64,000 nt of DNA from Tautonia rosea (GCF_012958305.1 NZ_JABBYO010000010.1:1-64000), one strand, 5' to 3'; positions 7,020-16,964 are shown, counted from the stretch's first letter. Made by a program: numbers and translations. The notes: generated from the sequence alone by a model not told the origin.

Positions 7020-7832
7020 TCAAGCCTCCGGTGGGGGAGCGTCGGCGTTGGCGGATCGAATCAAGGCATCGGCCCATGCCTGATCCTCGTCCGAGAGCGG
7101 GGGGATGCAGGGGCGATCGTAGGCGATGCGCTCGCGGTACGATCCGGCGTTGTACGTATGTTCCAGAACCGGCTGGAGCGGCACGCGGAGGTCGGGATCG
7201 CCGTTGGCAAGCGGGACGGAGATGGTCGGCAAGGAGCGGCGGAGCGATCGGGGGTAGAGCTCGAACTCGTTGCGAGGGCGTTTGGCGCGGCTGACGCAGA
7301 TGAGGTAATCGTAGGGGCCCTTGGGCTGGGCGAGACCTTTGGGCACGGCGACCGTGTGGCGGCCAGTGCGGAGTAAGTCGATTTCGATCAGATGGGTATC
7401 ACTTCGCAAGACCTCACGCTGCTTGCTTCGATACGCCCTGCGGCCTGCTCCTCCTCGCTTGTTTGAAGGGCCGAGGAATTCGATCACCGCCACGATTTTC
7501 TGACCGGCAGAGTGATCAAGAATGGTGATGTACGCTTCCGAACTCTCGATGGGATCGGCTCGGACAATGAGGGGTGCGTCGTCACCGGCCACCGCGATCG
7601 TTCCGTGATGACCCCGTGACGTGGGAGTGCCTGTGCGCCGGACGAAGGCATCGGGGACGATGACACGGTCTCCTCCTTCGGTGAAGACGCGGGTTTCGGT
7701 CGCTGCGAGGTATCGAGGACCGAGAGCGGGTTGGATCTGGTCTCGGAGATAAACGATGAACTCGTTGTGAAAGCCCGGCCAGAGGCTCGGCTGTTCCAGG
7801 TACGGGTCCATGCCGGGAAAGATCATGGCCAT
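7020..7832 (-). CDS. DUF4058 family protein
   Basis: A 270-residue protein beginning MAMIFPGMDPYLEQPSLWPGFHNEFI, the hallmark FPGMDPYLE..LWPxFH of DUF4058, a family common in planctomycetes and cyanobacteria. Further family features are AVIEFLGPSNKR with KQREVL, and IDLLRTG, which recall the PD-(D/E)XK nuclease-like core predicted for such proteins. No biochemical function is established. The start at 7832 is followed two codons later by another ATG, and either is possible. It precedes the vault-like gene on the same strand with 185 bp between, so cotranscription is possible but not shown. Confidence 0.9.
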   Translation of the reverse strand: MAMIFPGMDPYLEQPSLWPGFHNEFIVYLRDQIQPALGPRYLAATETRVFTEGGDRVIVPDAFVRRTGTPTSRGHHGTIAVAGDDAPLIVRADPIESSEAYITILDHSAGQKIVAVIEFLGPSNKRGGAGRRAYRSKQREVLRSDTHLIEIDLLRTGRHTVAVPKGLAQPKGPYDYLICVSRAKRPRNEFELYPRSLRRSLPTISVPLANGDPDLRVPLQPVLEHTYNAGSYRERIAYDRPCIPPLSDEDQAWADALIRSANADAPPPEA

Positions 7833-8050
7833 GATTGGGAGGCTCGTCGATCGGGTGATCGGTCGCGCGGCGGTTCGAGAGTCATTGTAACGTAACGGTC
7901 AAAGCGGATCGGGTCATCTCTACCGGCGTTGTGCAACGGATGTTAAGCTGGCGGCAGCGACTCCCCGATCGACCCAGGCCCGAGGGCCGGAGGTCGAGTT
8001 GGGGAATCGATCGAACTTCACACTCTGATCGGCCCGAGGGAGCCCCCCTG

Positions 8051-9328
8051 ATGCGCAACGGCAGCAAGTCCAACCGCCGAATCTTTCTGATGAACTCGGC
8101 CGCCGCCGCAGGAGCGGCATCGACGGTCAGCCTGACGAACGTCGCTCACGCCGCGGGCAGCGATACGATCCGGGTCGGTGTGGTCGGTTGCGGCGGCCGA
8201 GGGACCGGGGCCGCCGAGCAGACCTTGACGGCCGACGAAGGCTGCCGTCTGGTGGCCATGGCCGAACTGTTCGACGATCGCCTGGAATCAAGCCTGCAGA
8301 CCTTGAAGGTCTCTCGCGTGGGTGACCGCGTGGACGTGACCGATGACTCGAAGTTCGTCGGCTTCGACGCCTACAAGGCGGTGATCGACTCGTCGGACGT
8401 CGTCTTGCTGACCACCACGCCCCACTTCCGGCCGATCCACGCGGCCTACGCCGTCGAAAAGAACAAGCACGTCTTCGTTGAGAAGCCGATGGCCGTCGAC
8501 GGGCCGGGGCTCCGGATGTATCTGCAAGCCGTCCGCGACGCCGCCGAAAAAGGGCTGTCGATGGTCCACGGCTTCTGCTGGCGCTACCACTACCCCCGAC
8601 GCGCCACCATGGAGCAGGTCTTCGGCGGCGCGATTGGCGACATCCGGACCATTGAAACCACCTACAATAGCCAGGGGGTCTGGGACCCGCGCAAAACCCG
8701 AGAGGAATGCGGCAGTGACATGGAGTACCAGCAGCGCAACTGGTACTACTACACTTGGCTCTCGGGCGATCACATCGTCGAGCAGGCCGTGCACGGCATC
8801 GACACCATGAACTGGGCCATGCGCAACGCACAGCCCGAGCGCGTTTGGGCGGTTGGCGGTCGGCAGGTCCGAACCGCTGAACGATATGGGAATATCTACG
8901 ATCACTTCTCGGTCGTCTACGAGTATCCCGAGAACGTTCGCGGCTACCACCACTGCCGCCACTGGCCGAACACGGCGAACCAGGTGAAGGACTACATCCT
9001 CGGATCGACCGGCACCTGCGACGTCTTCGGCAACCGGATCGAAGGCGCAACCCGCTGGCGATACCGAGGGGAAAGCAACAACATGTATCAGACCGAGCAC
9101 GACGAGATGTACGAAGCGCTTCGTGCCGGTCGGCCGATCAACAACGGCGAGGAAGCCGCCACCTCGACCCTACTGGCGATCATGGGCCGCATGGCCGCCT
9201 ACACGGGCCGGGTCATTACCCCGGACGAGGCCTTGAACAGCAAGGAACGCCTCGGCCCCGAGTCGTACGAGTGGGGCGACGCCCCGAACTACCCGATCCC
9301 GATTCCAGGCGTGACCGACATCGCCTGA
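8051..9328 (+). CDS. Tat-exported Gfo/Idh/MocA family oxidoreductase
   Basis: A 425-residue protein. The N-terminus has a twin-arginine signal (SNRRIFLMNSAAAAGAAS), cleaved near AHAAGSDTI. A Rossmann nucleotide-binding motif follows (VGVVGCGGRGTG), then the family signature EKPMAVD about 150 residues in, with the substrate-domain His/Tyr-rich segments HGFCWRYHYPR and EQAVHGIDTMNWAM. Such proteins oxidise sugars or other polyols with NAD(P). Tat export of the folded, cofactor-loaded enzyme is typical of planctomycetes, which carry many paralogues. Substrate unknown. GAGGGAG precedes the ATG by about 9 bases. A strong hairpin follows at 9346-9377. Confidence 0.93.
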   Translation: MRNGSKSNRRIFLMNSAAAAGAASTVSLTNVAHAAGSDTIRVGVVGCGGRGTGAAEQTLTADEGCRLVAMAELFDDRLESSLQTLKVSRVGDRVDVTDDSKFVGFDAYKAVIDSSDVVLLTTTPHFRPIHAAYAVEKNKHVFVEKPMAVDGPGLRMYLQAVRDAAEKGLSMVHGFCWRYHYPRRATMEQVFGGAIGDIRTIETTYNSQGVWDPRKTREECGSDMEYQQRNWYYYTWLSGDHIVEQAVHGIDTMNWAMRNAQPERVWAVGGRQVRTAERYGNIYDHFSVVYEYPENVRGYHHCRHWPNTANQVKDYILGSTGTCDVFGNRIEGATRWRYRGESNNMYQTEHDEMYEALRAGRPINNGEEAATSTLLAIMGRMAAYTGRVITPDEALNSKERLGPESYEWGDAPNYPIPIPGVTDIA

Positions 9329-9345
9329 TCGTCGGGTGTGGTCAT

Positions 9346-9377
9346 CGTCCGGGGGAGGAGGGATCCGCTCCCGGACG
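9346..9377 (+). terminator. Terminator hairpin after the oxidoreductase gene
   Basis: CGTCCGGGGG and CTCCCGGACG pair over 10 positions (one G-U) around a 12-base loop, starting 18 bp past the stop at 9328. Confidence 0.6.
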
Positions 9378-9446
9378 TATTCAGGGATGCGAGCGCGAAC
9401 TGCGCGCGATTCGAAACGGATCTCGACGGATTGCGATGAGGCGATC

Positions 9447-11414
9447 GTGAGCACACATCTCGCGCGCCGGGCCGGCCGAGTGACGGGGAGACTGCGCCGG
9501 GCCGTGACGCGGAGGCCCCTGCTGCTGGTCCCCCTGGTGCTGGGGGTGGTGCTGGCGGCATTGCTGGGCCCAGACCTGTTTCGTGTCATCCCGTGGCCGG
9601 TCCGGCGCATGGTGGGCATGGTCGTGTTTCTCGGGGTGGTTGGACTGGGGGCCGTCCGGTTGCTGACGATCCGGCCGGGGGATCGCTGGGTGTCGTCCCG
9701 CGTCGAGGGAGGCTCGCCCGGGTGGGTCGAGCGTCTCCTGCCCTGGGTGTTGGCGGGGGGGACGGCGACCCTGGTCTGGCCGTTGCTCTCGCGGCAGGGG
9801 TTGGGATACGGCGACTGGGATTTTTACTTGCAAACGTATGAGGCGGTCCGAAAGACCGTGCTCGAATCCGGTCAATTCCCCTGGTGGAACCCCTGGAACC
9901 GGGGAGGGTTTCCGCTGGCGGCCGACCCGCAGTGCAGCCTCGTACCGCTGGCAACCCCACTGGTGTTGCTGCTGGGGACCGGACCAGGTCTGAGGCTGGC
10001 GGCGGTCATTTGCCTGATGATCGCCGTCGAGGGAGCGAGGCGATTGGCCCGGCTCTGGATCGGCGATCCGTGGGCATCGTGTGCCGCGGGGCTCGTGTTC
10101 GGTCTGCACGGCGGGATGATCGTGTACACGGTTGCGGGCTTGTACATCCCGATGACCTTTTGCGCGATGCCCTGGATGATCCTCCACACCTGCCGGCTGG
10201 CCAATCGACCGGCCGAGGGGCTGGCGCTGGGGGGGTGGTCGGCGTTCAACGTGTTGAGCGGGATTTCGTATCCGACAATTTATGCGTTTTTGATCGTCGG
10301 GGCGTTTGCCGTGCGAGGTCTTCGGGTGGAACCCGGAGCGCGTCGGGTGCGGTTCCTTCGGCATGGGCTGATGGCGGTCGGCCTGATGCTCCTGCTCGCC
10401 GGCTGGCGGCTCGGGCCAATGGTTTCGGTGCTGGGAGACTTCCCGAGGACCGGGGGCATGATGATCGACCTGCGGCCGATCGCGTACCTGGAGGAGATGC
10501 TCCAGCGGCCGTCGATCGAGGCGCTGGGTTCGGTGTCGATCCCGATCTTCTGGGAGTCGAACTGTTTTATCGGCGTGATCGGCGTCATGTTCCTCTGCGT
10601 AAGCCTGGCCGGGAACTGGCGATGGTGGCACTGGCTGGCCCTGATTGCCTTCGCCCTGGGGCTGGGGTCGCATCGGATCACCCAGCCAAGTTACTGGCTG
10701 GCCGACTGGCCCATCTTCAAAACGATGCATGTGGTCACACGCTGGCGTATTGCCGCGATGCTCGGCGTGGGCTTGGCCGTGGCCGAGGGCGTGGCCCGAG
10801 TGCGAGCCGACACCCGACGCTGGCCGGGGCGGGTGGCGGCGGTGCTGGTCGTGCTGATGGGGGCGGATCTGATTGCCTACGGCCATCGGGCCTTGCCCGT
10901 GGGGCTGGGGCCGGTCCCCGAGGAATCGCGGTTCCCCGGCCCGCCGATCACCCGGCCGATCCAGGTGCAACACGGCCCGGCGTTTCCGAACACGCTGCGG
11001 GGGTATGGCACGATCCGGGGGATTCAGCCCATCATGGGGTACGACACCAACGGATCAACCGCTCGCAAATGGCCGAGGCACCCCGAGTATGCAGGAGAGT
11101 TCACGTCGGGAAACGTGCTGATTGAGCCGGAATCGTGGAGCCCGAACCGGTTGGTCTTTCGGGTCGAACCGTATCAGGAAATCGAGATCAATCAGAATCC
11201 TGGATCATGGTGGTGGGTCAACGGTCGGCAGGCCTTTCCCGAATGGCGGTGTGCCGAATGGGAGCGGTCGTTCGTGGTTCAAGCGGATGACCAGGGACGA
11301 CTTGACCTTCAGATCGTTCCCGTCGGGCTGAAGCGAGGGTTGATGATGCAGGTCGCGGGTGCCTTGCTGCTGGTCTCGGCGTGGGGCATTCGGCGGCGTT
11401 CGCACCAAGGATAA
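9447..11414 (+). CDS. Large multi-pass membrane protein (YfhO-like)
   Basis: About 655 residues from the proposed GTG at 9447 (GATGAGG upstream; the frame is open further upstream but without a likely start). It has roughly a dozen hydrophobic segments and a long loop after the second (QTYEAVRKTVLESGQFPWWNPWNRGGFPLAADPQ). That acidic, aromatic loop with WNPxxxxGxPxxxDPQ is typical of YfhO/GT-C-type membrane proteins thought to handle lipid-linked sugars. The C-terminal 120 residues form a soluble beta-rich region (LVFRVEPYQEIEINQNPGSWWWVNG), also as in YfhO relatives. Substrate unknown. It lies between the oxidoreductase and the CoA-disulfide reductase on the same strand. Confidence 0.85.
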   Translation: MSTHLARRAGRVTGRLRRAVTRRPLLLVPLVLGVVLAALLGPDLFRVIPWPVRRMVGMVVFLGVVGLGAVRLLTIRPGDRWVSSRVEGGSPGWVERLLPWVLAGGTATLVWPLLSRQGLGYGDWDFYLQTYEAVRKTVLESGQFPWWNPWNRGGFPLAADPQCSLVPLATPLVLLLGTGPGLRLAAVICLMIAVEGARRLARLWIGDPWASCAAGLVFGLHGGMIVYTVAGLYIPMTFCAMPWMILHTCRLANRPAEGLALGGWSAFNVLSGISYPTIYAFLIVGAFAVRGLRVEPGARRVRFLRHGLMAVGLMLLLAGWRLGPMVSVLGDFPRTGGMMIDLRPIAYLEEMLQRPSIEALGSVSIPIFWESNCFIGVIGVMFLCVSLAGNWRWWHWLALIAFALGLGSHRITQPSYWLADWPIFKTMHVVTRWRIAAMLGVGLAVAEGVARVRADTRRWPGRVAAVLVVLMGADLIAYGHRALPVGLGPVPEESRFPGPPITRPIQVQHGPAFPNTLRGYGTIRGIQPIMGYDTNGSTARKWPRHPEYAGEFTSGNVLIEPESWSPNRLVFRVEPYQEIEINQNPGSWWWVNGRQAFPEWRCAEWERSFVVQADDQGRLDLQIVPVGLKRGLMMQVAGALLLVSAWGIRRRSHQG

Positions 11415-11477
11415 CGACACGGTCGACCGGGGCATTTGATTGGCAAACGCCCGGAGATCAATTGAAGGATTGCCGAG

Positions 11478-13157
11478 ATGAGTACTTCGAAACAAACGAT
11501 CGTGATTGTTGGCGGCGTGGCTGGAGGCGCTTCGGCGGCGGCCAGGGCCAGGCGAATCGACGAGCATGCCCAGATCATTCTGTTCGAGAAAGATGAGCAT
11601 GTCTCCTTTGCCAATTGCGGCTTGCCCTACTACATCGGTGGTGAGATTGCCGAGCGGAAGAAGCTGCTGGTCGCCCCTCGGGAGATGCTGGCCGCGCGGT
11701 TCCATCTCGATGTGAGGACCCGGCAGGAGGTGCTGAGCATCGACCGCCAGGCAAAGTCGGTCACGGTGCGCGATCAAAACTCAGGAAATGAATATCAGCA
11801 ATCGTATGATGCGCTAATCCTTGCTCCCGGCGCCGCCCCGCTGGTGCCGCCGATTGAGGGGGCGACCGCACCGGGCGTCTTTACGCTGCGGAACCTGGAA
11901 GACACGGATCGGATCAAGGCGGCGGTTGATGCCTCGGGCGAGAAGCGGGCTGTGGTGGTCGGGGCCGGTTACATCGGCCTGGAGATGGTCGAACAACTGG
12001 TGCATCGCGGGTTCCAGGTCGCATTGGCGGAGCTGCAACCGCAAATCTTACCGCTGTTCGACCCGGAGATGGTCCAACCAATCGAACAGGACCTCCGCGA
12101 CCGAGGGGTCGCGCTGCACCTGGGAGACGGGATCGAGGCGATTCTGACCGGCCCCGACGGCAAGGCGCGCGGCATCCGGCTCAAGAGCGGCACGGAGCTG
12201 GAGGCCGGGGTGGTGATTCTTGGCATCGGCGTCCGGCCCTTGCTGGACCTGGCACGCGGGGCAGGAATCGAGATCGGCCCTGGCGGCGGGATCGGCACAG
12301 ATGAGTTCATGCGCACGAATGATCCGTCGATCTACGCCGTCGGCGATGCGGCCGAGTATCGTTATGGGCCGACCGCTTCGCAAATGCGGATTGCCCTGGC
12401 CGGGCCGGCGAATCGTTCGGGAAGGATCGCGGGAGAGCATGCCGCCTCGGGCAAGAGCCGGCCGATGGCCGACGTCTTCGGCACGGCGATTGTCCGGGTC
12501 TTCGACCGGGTCGCCGCCATGACCGGCCTGACGATGACCCTCGCCCGACGGCTCGATCGACCGGCCCGGAGCGTCGTCGTCGTGGCCAACAACCACGCCG
12601 GATACTACCCCGGGGCCGAGCCGATCACCTTGAAGCTTGTGTATGATCCGGAGACGGGCCGGGTGCTTGGAGCGCAGGGCATGGGGGGCGAGGGAGTCGA
12701 TAAGCGGATCGACGTGATCGCCACCGCCATGCATTTCGGTGGCACCGTGGCCGATCTGGCCGGGCTCGACCTGGCCTATGCCCCTCCCTTCGGCGCGGCC
12801 AAGGACCCGGTGCACATGGCCGCCTTTGCCGCCTGCAACCAGCTCGATGGGCTGACCGACTTCATCGAGCCCGACGCCGATCTGTCCGACGTGCCCCAGT
12901 TCGTCGATGTGCGGACGACGCAGGAAGTGGCTGAGGTGCCGTTCCCGGGAGTTGATGAGATCATCAACATTCCGCTCGATGAGCTGCGCGACCGGGTCGG
13001 AGAGCTCGATCGATCGGCCGAGACGGTCGTCTCGTGTCGGACGGGAGTGCGGTCGCACGTGGCCTTGCGGATGCTTCGGCAGCTCGGGTTCGAGAAGGTC
13101 AAGGCCGTCTCGGGAGGGGTCATGATTCGGCAGCGGGCCTGGCGCGAGCAGCACTGA
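11478..13157 (+). CDS. CoA-disulfide reductase with C-terminal rhodanese domain
   Basis: A 559-residue flavoprotein. An FAD-binding motif (VIVGGVAGGASAAARARR, residues 9-26), the active cysteine in SFANCGLPYY (Cys47), a second Rossmann motif for NAD(P)H (VVVGAGYIGLEMVEQL) and the FAD ribityl motif YAVGDAAE define the CoA-disulfide reductase type of class I-like disulfide reductases. Residues about 460-555 add a rhodanese domain with its catalytic loop CRTGVRS (Cys520), a known fusion in this family linked to polysulfide or persulfide handling. Cytoplasmic. It follows the membrane protein gene by 63 bp and converges on the hybrid kinase gene. Confidence 0.93.
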   Translation: MSTSKQTIVIVGGVAGGASAAARARRIDEHAQIILFEKDEHVSFANCGLPYYIGGEIAERKKLLVAPREMLAARFHLDVRTRQEVLSIDRQAKSVTVRDQNSGNEYQQSYDALILAPGAAPLVPPIEGATAPGVFTLRNLEDTDRIKAAVDASGEKRAVVVGAGYIGLEMVEQLVHRGFQVALAELQPQILPLFDPEMVQPIEQDLRDRGVALHLGDGIEAILTGPDGKARGIRLKSGTELEAGVVILGIGVRPLLDLARGAGIEIGPGGGIGTDEFMRTNDPSIYAVGDAAEYRYGPTASQMRIALAGPANRSGRIAGEHAASGKSRPMADVFGTAIVRVFDRVAAMTGLTMTLARRLDRPARSVVVVANNHAGYYPGAEPITLKLVYDPETGRVLGAQGMGGEGVDKRIDVIATAMHFGGTVADLAGLDLAYAPPFGAAKDPVHMAAFAACNQLDGLTDFIEPDADLSDVPQFVDVRTTQEVAEVPFPGVDEIINIPLDELRDRVGELDRSAETVVSCRTGVRSHVALRMLRQLGFEKVKAVSGGVMIRQRAWREQH

Positions 13158-13211
13158 CCGCCTCACTTGCCTCCGTGATCGTCCCGTCCGACTGGGCGAT
13201 CAGGCGGCGGC

Positions 13212-15965
13212 TCAAGGTTGGGCTTCGACCTCGGTTGGTCGAGGACCGGGAGCGAGCTGCGCCAGGCGATCACAGAGGGAGCCAAAATCAAGGGGCTTGG
13301 CCAGGTGCTCGTCGAACCCGGATTGAAGTGCTCGGTCGCGGTCGTCGGGCCTGGCGTAGCCGGTCATGGCGATCAAGAGGGCCGACGACGTGGTCGGGTC
13401 GGCTCGTAGGGCCCTGGCCAGTCCGTAGCCGTCGATCGGGCCGGGCAGGCCGATGTCGGAGAGGATCACCTCAGGGCGTTCGCGACGGGCGATTTCCAAA
13501 GCCTGCTCGGCATTGGAGGCCACGGAGACGTGATGCCCTTGATTCCCGAGTAAACGGCTGAGCATGTGAGCCATATCGCGCCGATCATCGACGACCAGTA
13601 ATCGGAGCGTGGGAGGCAACGAGGCCGAGGAGGGATTGGGAGCGTTGGCGACCATGACGGAGGACTCCTCGATTGCGTCATCCGCGGCGTGCCGGAGCGG
13701 TAGGACGAGTCGGAAGGTGCTGCCCTGCCCTTCGCCTGCGCTGGCGGCCTCGACCCGGCCGCCTTGCAATTTCATCAGGTTCTTGACCAGGGCCAGGCCC
13801 AGCCCAAGGCCCCCCTGGCTGCGGTTCCGGCTGGCGTCGGCCTGCCAGTAGGCGTGAAAGAGGGTGGGGAGGACCTCGGGCGCGATGCCGATGCCCGTGT
13901 CGGTGATCTCCACAAACGCAGATTCATTGTCGCTTCCGACGCAAACCGTCACCGAGCCGCTGGGCTCGGTGAACTTCGAGGCGTTGTGCAGCAGGTTGCT
14001 GACGCACTGCGCCAGGCGGGTCGGATCGGCCTCGACTGGCAGGGCCGTTTCGGGCAGATCGACGCGAAGCTCCAGGCGATGCTCGCGGAAGGGCTCCACG
14101 ACGGTGTCGAGGGTTTGCGAGACCAGCTCGGAAAGGTTCAGCGGCTCGGGACGGACGAGAATCTTTCCGTGGTTGATTCGGGAGATGTCGAGCAAGTCCT
14201 CGATCAGCCGAGCCATGTGGTGCGCCTGCCGCTCGATGATCGCCGACAGCGTGCCGTCGGCATCGTCGCTGCCGGCCTGCAGGGCCTGGGCCGCGGCAAG
14301 GATCGGGCCGAGCGGGTTGCGCAACTCGTGGGCGAGCACGGCGAGGAACTCGGTCTTCATCCGGTCGGCCTCGCGGAGTGCCTGCTCGGAACTGCGGCGA
14401 TCGGAGATGTCAATCGTCGAGCCGACGACCCGGACCAGGCGTCCCTGATCGTCTCGAAGGCAGACACCCTTGTCCCAGACGTCAAGGTAATGACCGTCTC
14501 GGTGTCGGACGCGATACTCAAGGCTGTAATGCCGGCGGTGCGGGTCGGCCTTGAGCCGATCCATGTCCGCGACGACCTGAGGGCGGTCGTCGGGGTGGAT
14601 CCGATCGCGCCACCAGAGGTTGGTCGGCTCGGCCTCCTCGGGAGTGATTCCGAGCAAGCGGAGCAAGCCCGACGAGCGTTGCACGAGGCTGGTTTCCACC
14701 CGCCAGTCGTAGATCAGGCCATCGACCGCCTCGGAGGAGAGGCGGTACAGCTCCTCGACATCCTGGAGTTCGCGGAGGCGGGCTCGGGCGTCGGTCACGT
14801 CTCGGGCGATCAGCCCCAGACCGTGGCCGAGGGGAACTGCCCGCACGTCGAGCCAGCGATCGGCTTGACGCGAGACGATCTCGAACTGGACTGGCTGGCG
14901 ATTCTGCCGAGCACGGCGGAGCGAGGCCCTGGCCGGGGGATCGGCCAGCTCCGGAATTACGGTTTCGAGCCGCTGCCCGAGCATCGCGTCGCGAGGCAGG
15001 CCCAGCAGGGCCTCTGCCGGGGCATTCACCGACACGCAGCGGTCGTCCTGATCGACGACGAGGCACACATCGCCGAGCGCTTCGATCAGCGTGGCCAGGC
15101 TCGACGACGCGTCGTCCGAGGGATTCGACGAGGAGATTTCGTGGGAGGGCTCGGCCCGAGTCCCCTTCTCCGATTCGACCGGTTCAAGGACCCCGAAGAT
15201 GCGATCCGGGTCGCCCATCGACTGGGTCATGGCCGTCAAGACGCGGTCTCGGACGAGGAGGGTCGAGCCATCGGAACGAGTCAAGCGGTAGGCAACGGTG
15301 ACGGGTGTTCCCGAGGCTCGTCTGGCGTAGGCGTCGGCCACGTTGGGGCGGTCGTCCGGGTGGGCGAGATCGACCCACGAGCAAGGCCGGCCGGTCAGCT
15401 CGACGACCGATCGCCCCAGCCATCGCTCGCAAGACGGACTGACGGAGGTCAGTCGCTGGTCTGTGACCGAGGCGATCCAGAAGATTGCGAAGTCGTCGTC
15501 GCGAGTGGTCGGATCGGTGGGAGTGTCGCCGGAGGAGTGCGAGGGATCGGCTGACGGGACTTCGGGCACGTCGGGGTCGAGCATGGCCAGACCGTTCCAG
15601 GCGATCGGGCGTCCTTCCACGTTTGAGACAGGTTCGACACGGGCGATCACGGCTCGGGAACGGCCGTCGAGCCCCGGGCCGACCCGGAAACGTGTCGAAA
15701 AGGGGGTCCCCGAAGCGAGGGCCGCCTGCCAGTCCGATCGAATCCGAGCGGTCTCGTCCGGATGCAGGGCATCGAGCCAGCCGAGGCCGAGGGACTCGGC
15801 CGGGGTCTGTCCGGTCCAGGCGTGCCATCGTCCGCCGACGACGTCCATCAGGCCGTCGGGGCCGGTGGTCCAGGACAGGCCAGGGAGCCGGTCCGAGGAA
15901 TGACTCCATTCAGACCCGGTGGTCCGGGCCGGTCGCCTGGACTGCTGCTCCTGGGAGGGTGTCAT
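13212..15965 (-). CDS. Multi-PAS hybrid sensor histidine kinase
   Basis: About 917 residues from MTPSQEQQ at 15965; a GTG at 16013 would add 16 residues and neither start has a clear ribosome site. Four successive PAS-like segments fill the N-terminal 540 residues (for example WFDALHP-type and WWRDRIHPDDRPQVVADM PAC motifs). The dimerisation/phosphoacceptor motif is AVLAHELRNPLGPIL. The ATP-binding domain has NLLHNASKF and GGLGLGLALVKNLM. A C-terminal receiver domain carries VVDDRRDM and ILSDIGLPG, with a conserved Lys in LAKPLDF. No membrane segment is seen, so it is a cytoplasmic sensor. No output response regulator lies nearby. Confidence 0.93.
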   Translation of the reverse strand: MTPSQEQQSRRPARTTGSEWSHSSDRLPGLSWTTGPDGLMDVVGGRWHAWTGQTPAESLGLGWLDALHPDETARIRSDWQAALASGTPFSTRFRVGPGLDGRSRAVIARVEPVSNVEGRPIAWNGLAMLDPDVPEVPSADPSHSSGDTPTDPTTRDDDFAIFWIASVTDQRLTSVSPSCERWLGRSVVELTGRPCSWVDLAHPDDRPNVADAYARRASGTPVTVAYRLTRSDGSTLLVRDRVLTAMTQSMGDPDRIFGVLEPVESEKGTRAEPSHEISSSNPSDDASSSLATLIEALGDVCLVVDQDDRCVSVNAPAEALLGLPRDAMLGQRLETVIPELADPPARASLRRARQNRQPVQFEIVSRQADRWLDVRAVPLGHGLGLIARDVTDARARLRELQDVEELYRLSSEAVDGLIYDWRVETSLVQRSSGLLRLLGITPEEAEPTNLWWRDRIHPDDRPQVVADMDRLKADPHRRHYSLEYRVRHRDGHYLDVWDKGVCLRDDQGRLVRVVGSTIDISDRRSSEQALREADRMKTEFLAVLAHELRNPLGPILAAAQALQAGSDDADGTLSAIIERQAHHMARLIEDLLDISRINHGKILVRPEPLNLSELVSQTLDTVVEPFREHRLELRVDLPETALPVEADPTRLAQCVSNLLHNASKFTEPSGSVTVCVGSDNESAFVEITDTGIGIAPEVLPTLFHAYWQADASRNRSQGGLGLGLALVKNLMKLQGGRVEAASAGEGQGSTFRLVLPLRHAADDAIEESSVMVANAPNPSSASLPPTLRLLVVDDRRDMAHMLSRLLGNQGHHVSVASNAEQALEIARRERPEVILSDIGLPGPIDGYGLARALRADPTTSSALLIAMTGYARPDDRDRALQSGFDEHLAKPLDFGSLCDRLAQLAPGPRPTEVEAQP

Positions 15966-16313
15966 GGTCACGTCGCACATCATTTCGAACAAGTCGACAA
16001 CCGCACGACGCACCGTCGTGGGCCATCACCAGAGCATGATGAAGTGGTTGGTCGCCCTGGGATGCGGAGCGGAACGACACACCAACACGGGCCAGAGTTT
16101 GACAGGCCCAAAATTCACGGCGACGGGAAGATCATGTTTGAGGAAGCCATTCGTCTTCAAAGAATCGCACAAGACGATCCTAAAGAAGATCGGCTCCGCC
16201 TCGCAAGGGAAACTCGTGTGAATTCCAGAGGAATCGGTGGCCAGGCGAGCCAGGGGATGGTGCCGCGCGTCCCGTCCCGGCGGTACTGCGTGGTCGAGCC
16301 GAGCCGTGCGGTT
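15966..16313. other. Intergenic region, nothing recognised
   Basis: It lies between two minus-strand genes. There is no convincing coding frame, hairpin or promoter pair. Confidence 0.4.
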
Positions 16314-16787
16314 TTAGTAGGAGCTGATCATGTCAATATGAACGATGCCGTCGTACAAAAACGGCGAGGAGATCGGCCGGAAGCCGAATCCTTCGTAAAA
16401 CTGTTGCAGATAACTTTGAGCGCGAAGATGAATGGTCTTGCCCGGAGCGATCTGCCGACAGCGATCGATCGCCTCGGCCATCAAGGAGCGGCCGACCCCC
16501 CTGCCCCGGACGGAACGATCGACCACGACCCGGCCAATCGAGGCCTCGGCCTCGGCTCCCGGACGGCGATCGAAGACGCGAGCCGCGGCAATGAGCCGAC
16601 GCGCGTTCGCATCGTCTTGCCAGCCCAGCAGGTGCCAGGCGATCGGGTCGAGCCCATCGGCGTCGAGATAGGGACAGGATTGCTCCACGACGAACACTCG
16701 CTGGCGTAGGGCCATCGCCTCGTACAGGTGCTCGACCGATAGCCCCGAGAAGGGGGACCATTGCCAGGAGATGGCCTCGGGTGTCAT
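16314..16787 (-). CDS. elaA: ElaA-type GNAT acetyltransferase
   Basis: A 157-residue protein, the usual ElaA length. It begins EAISWQWSPFSGLSVEHLYEA and contains LRQRVFVVEQSCPYLDADGLD and WHLLGW, the diagnostic ElaA N-terminal block. These are followed by the acetyl-CoA loop RVVVDRSVRGRGVGRSLM (R/QxxGxG/A motif) and AQSYLQQFYEGFGF near the C-terminus. The start at 16787 gives the family N-terminus; GGAG lies about 10 bases upstream. Substrate unknown. Its start faces the rhamnulokinase start in divergent orientation with about 180 bp between. Confidence 0.92.
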   Translation of the reverse strand: MTPEAISWQWSPFSGLSVEHLYEAMALRQRVFVVEQSCPYLDADGLDPIAWHLLGWQDDANARRLIAAARVFDRRPGAEAEASIGRVVVDRSVRGRGVGRSLMAEAIDRCRQIAPGKTIHLRAQSYLQQFYEGFGFRPISSPFLYDGIVHIDMISSY

Positions 16788-16964
16788 TGAACAGGGCTCC
16801 GCGGGGGAAAGGTCGGCCGAGGGACGTGACGTATCGTTGCTCCGGCCCGTTTCTGCCCGTAAGATGGCCAGCGTGCAAGGCAAAGTACAAGCGATTCGGA
16901 CCCGATGCCGGCCGATTGCATTGCGACGACCCTATTTTTCGACCGACGGGGAGCCCCCGACCCG

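Noticed and set aside
13764-15554. Long plus-strand open frame opposite the hybrid histidine kinase
   Set aside because: The minus strand carries all kinase and receiver motifs in one frame; the plus-strand product has no motif.
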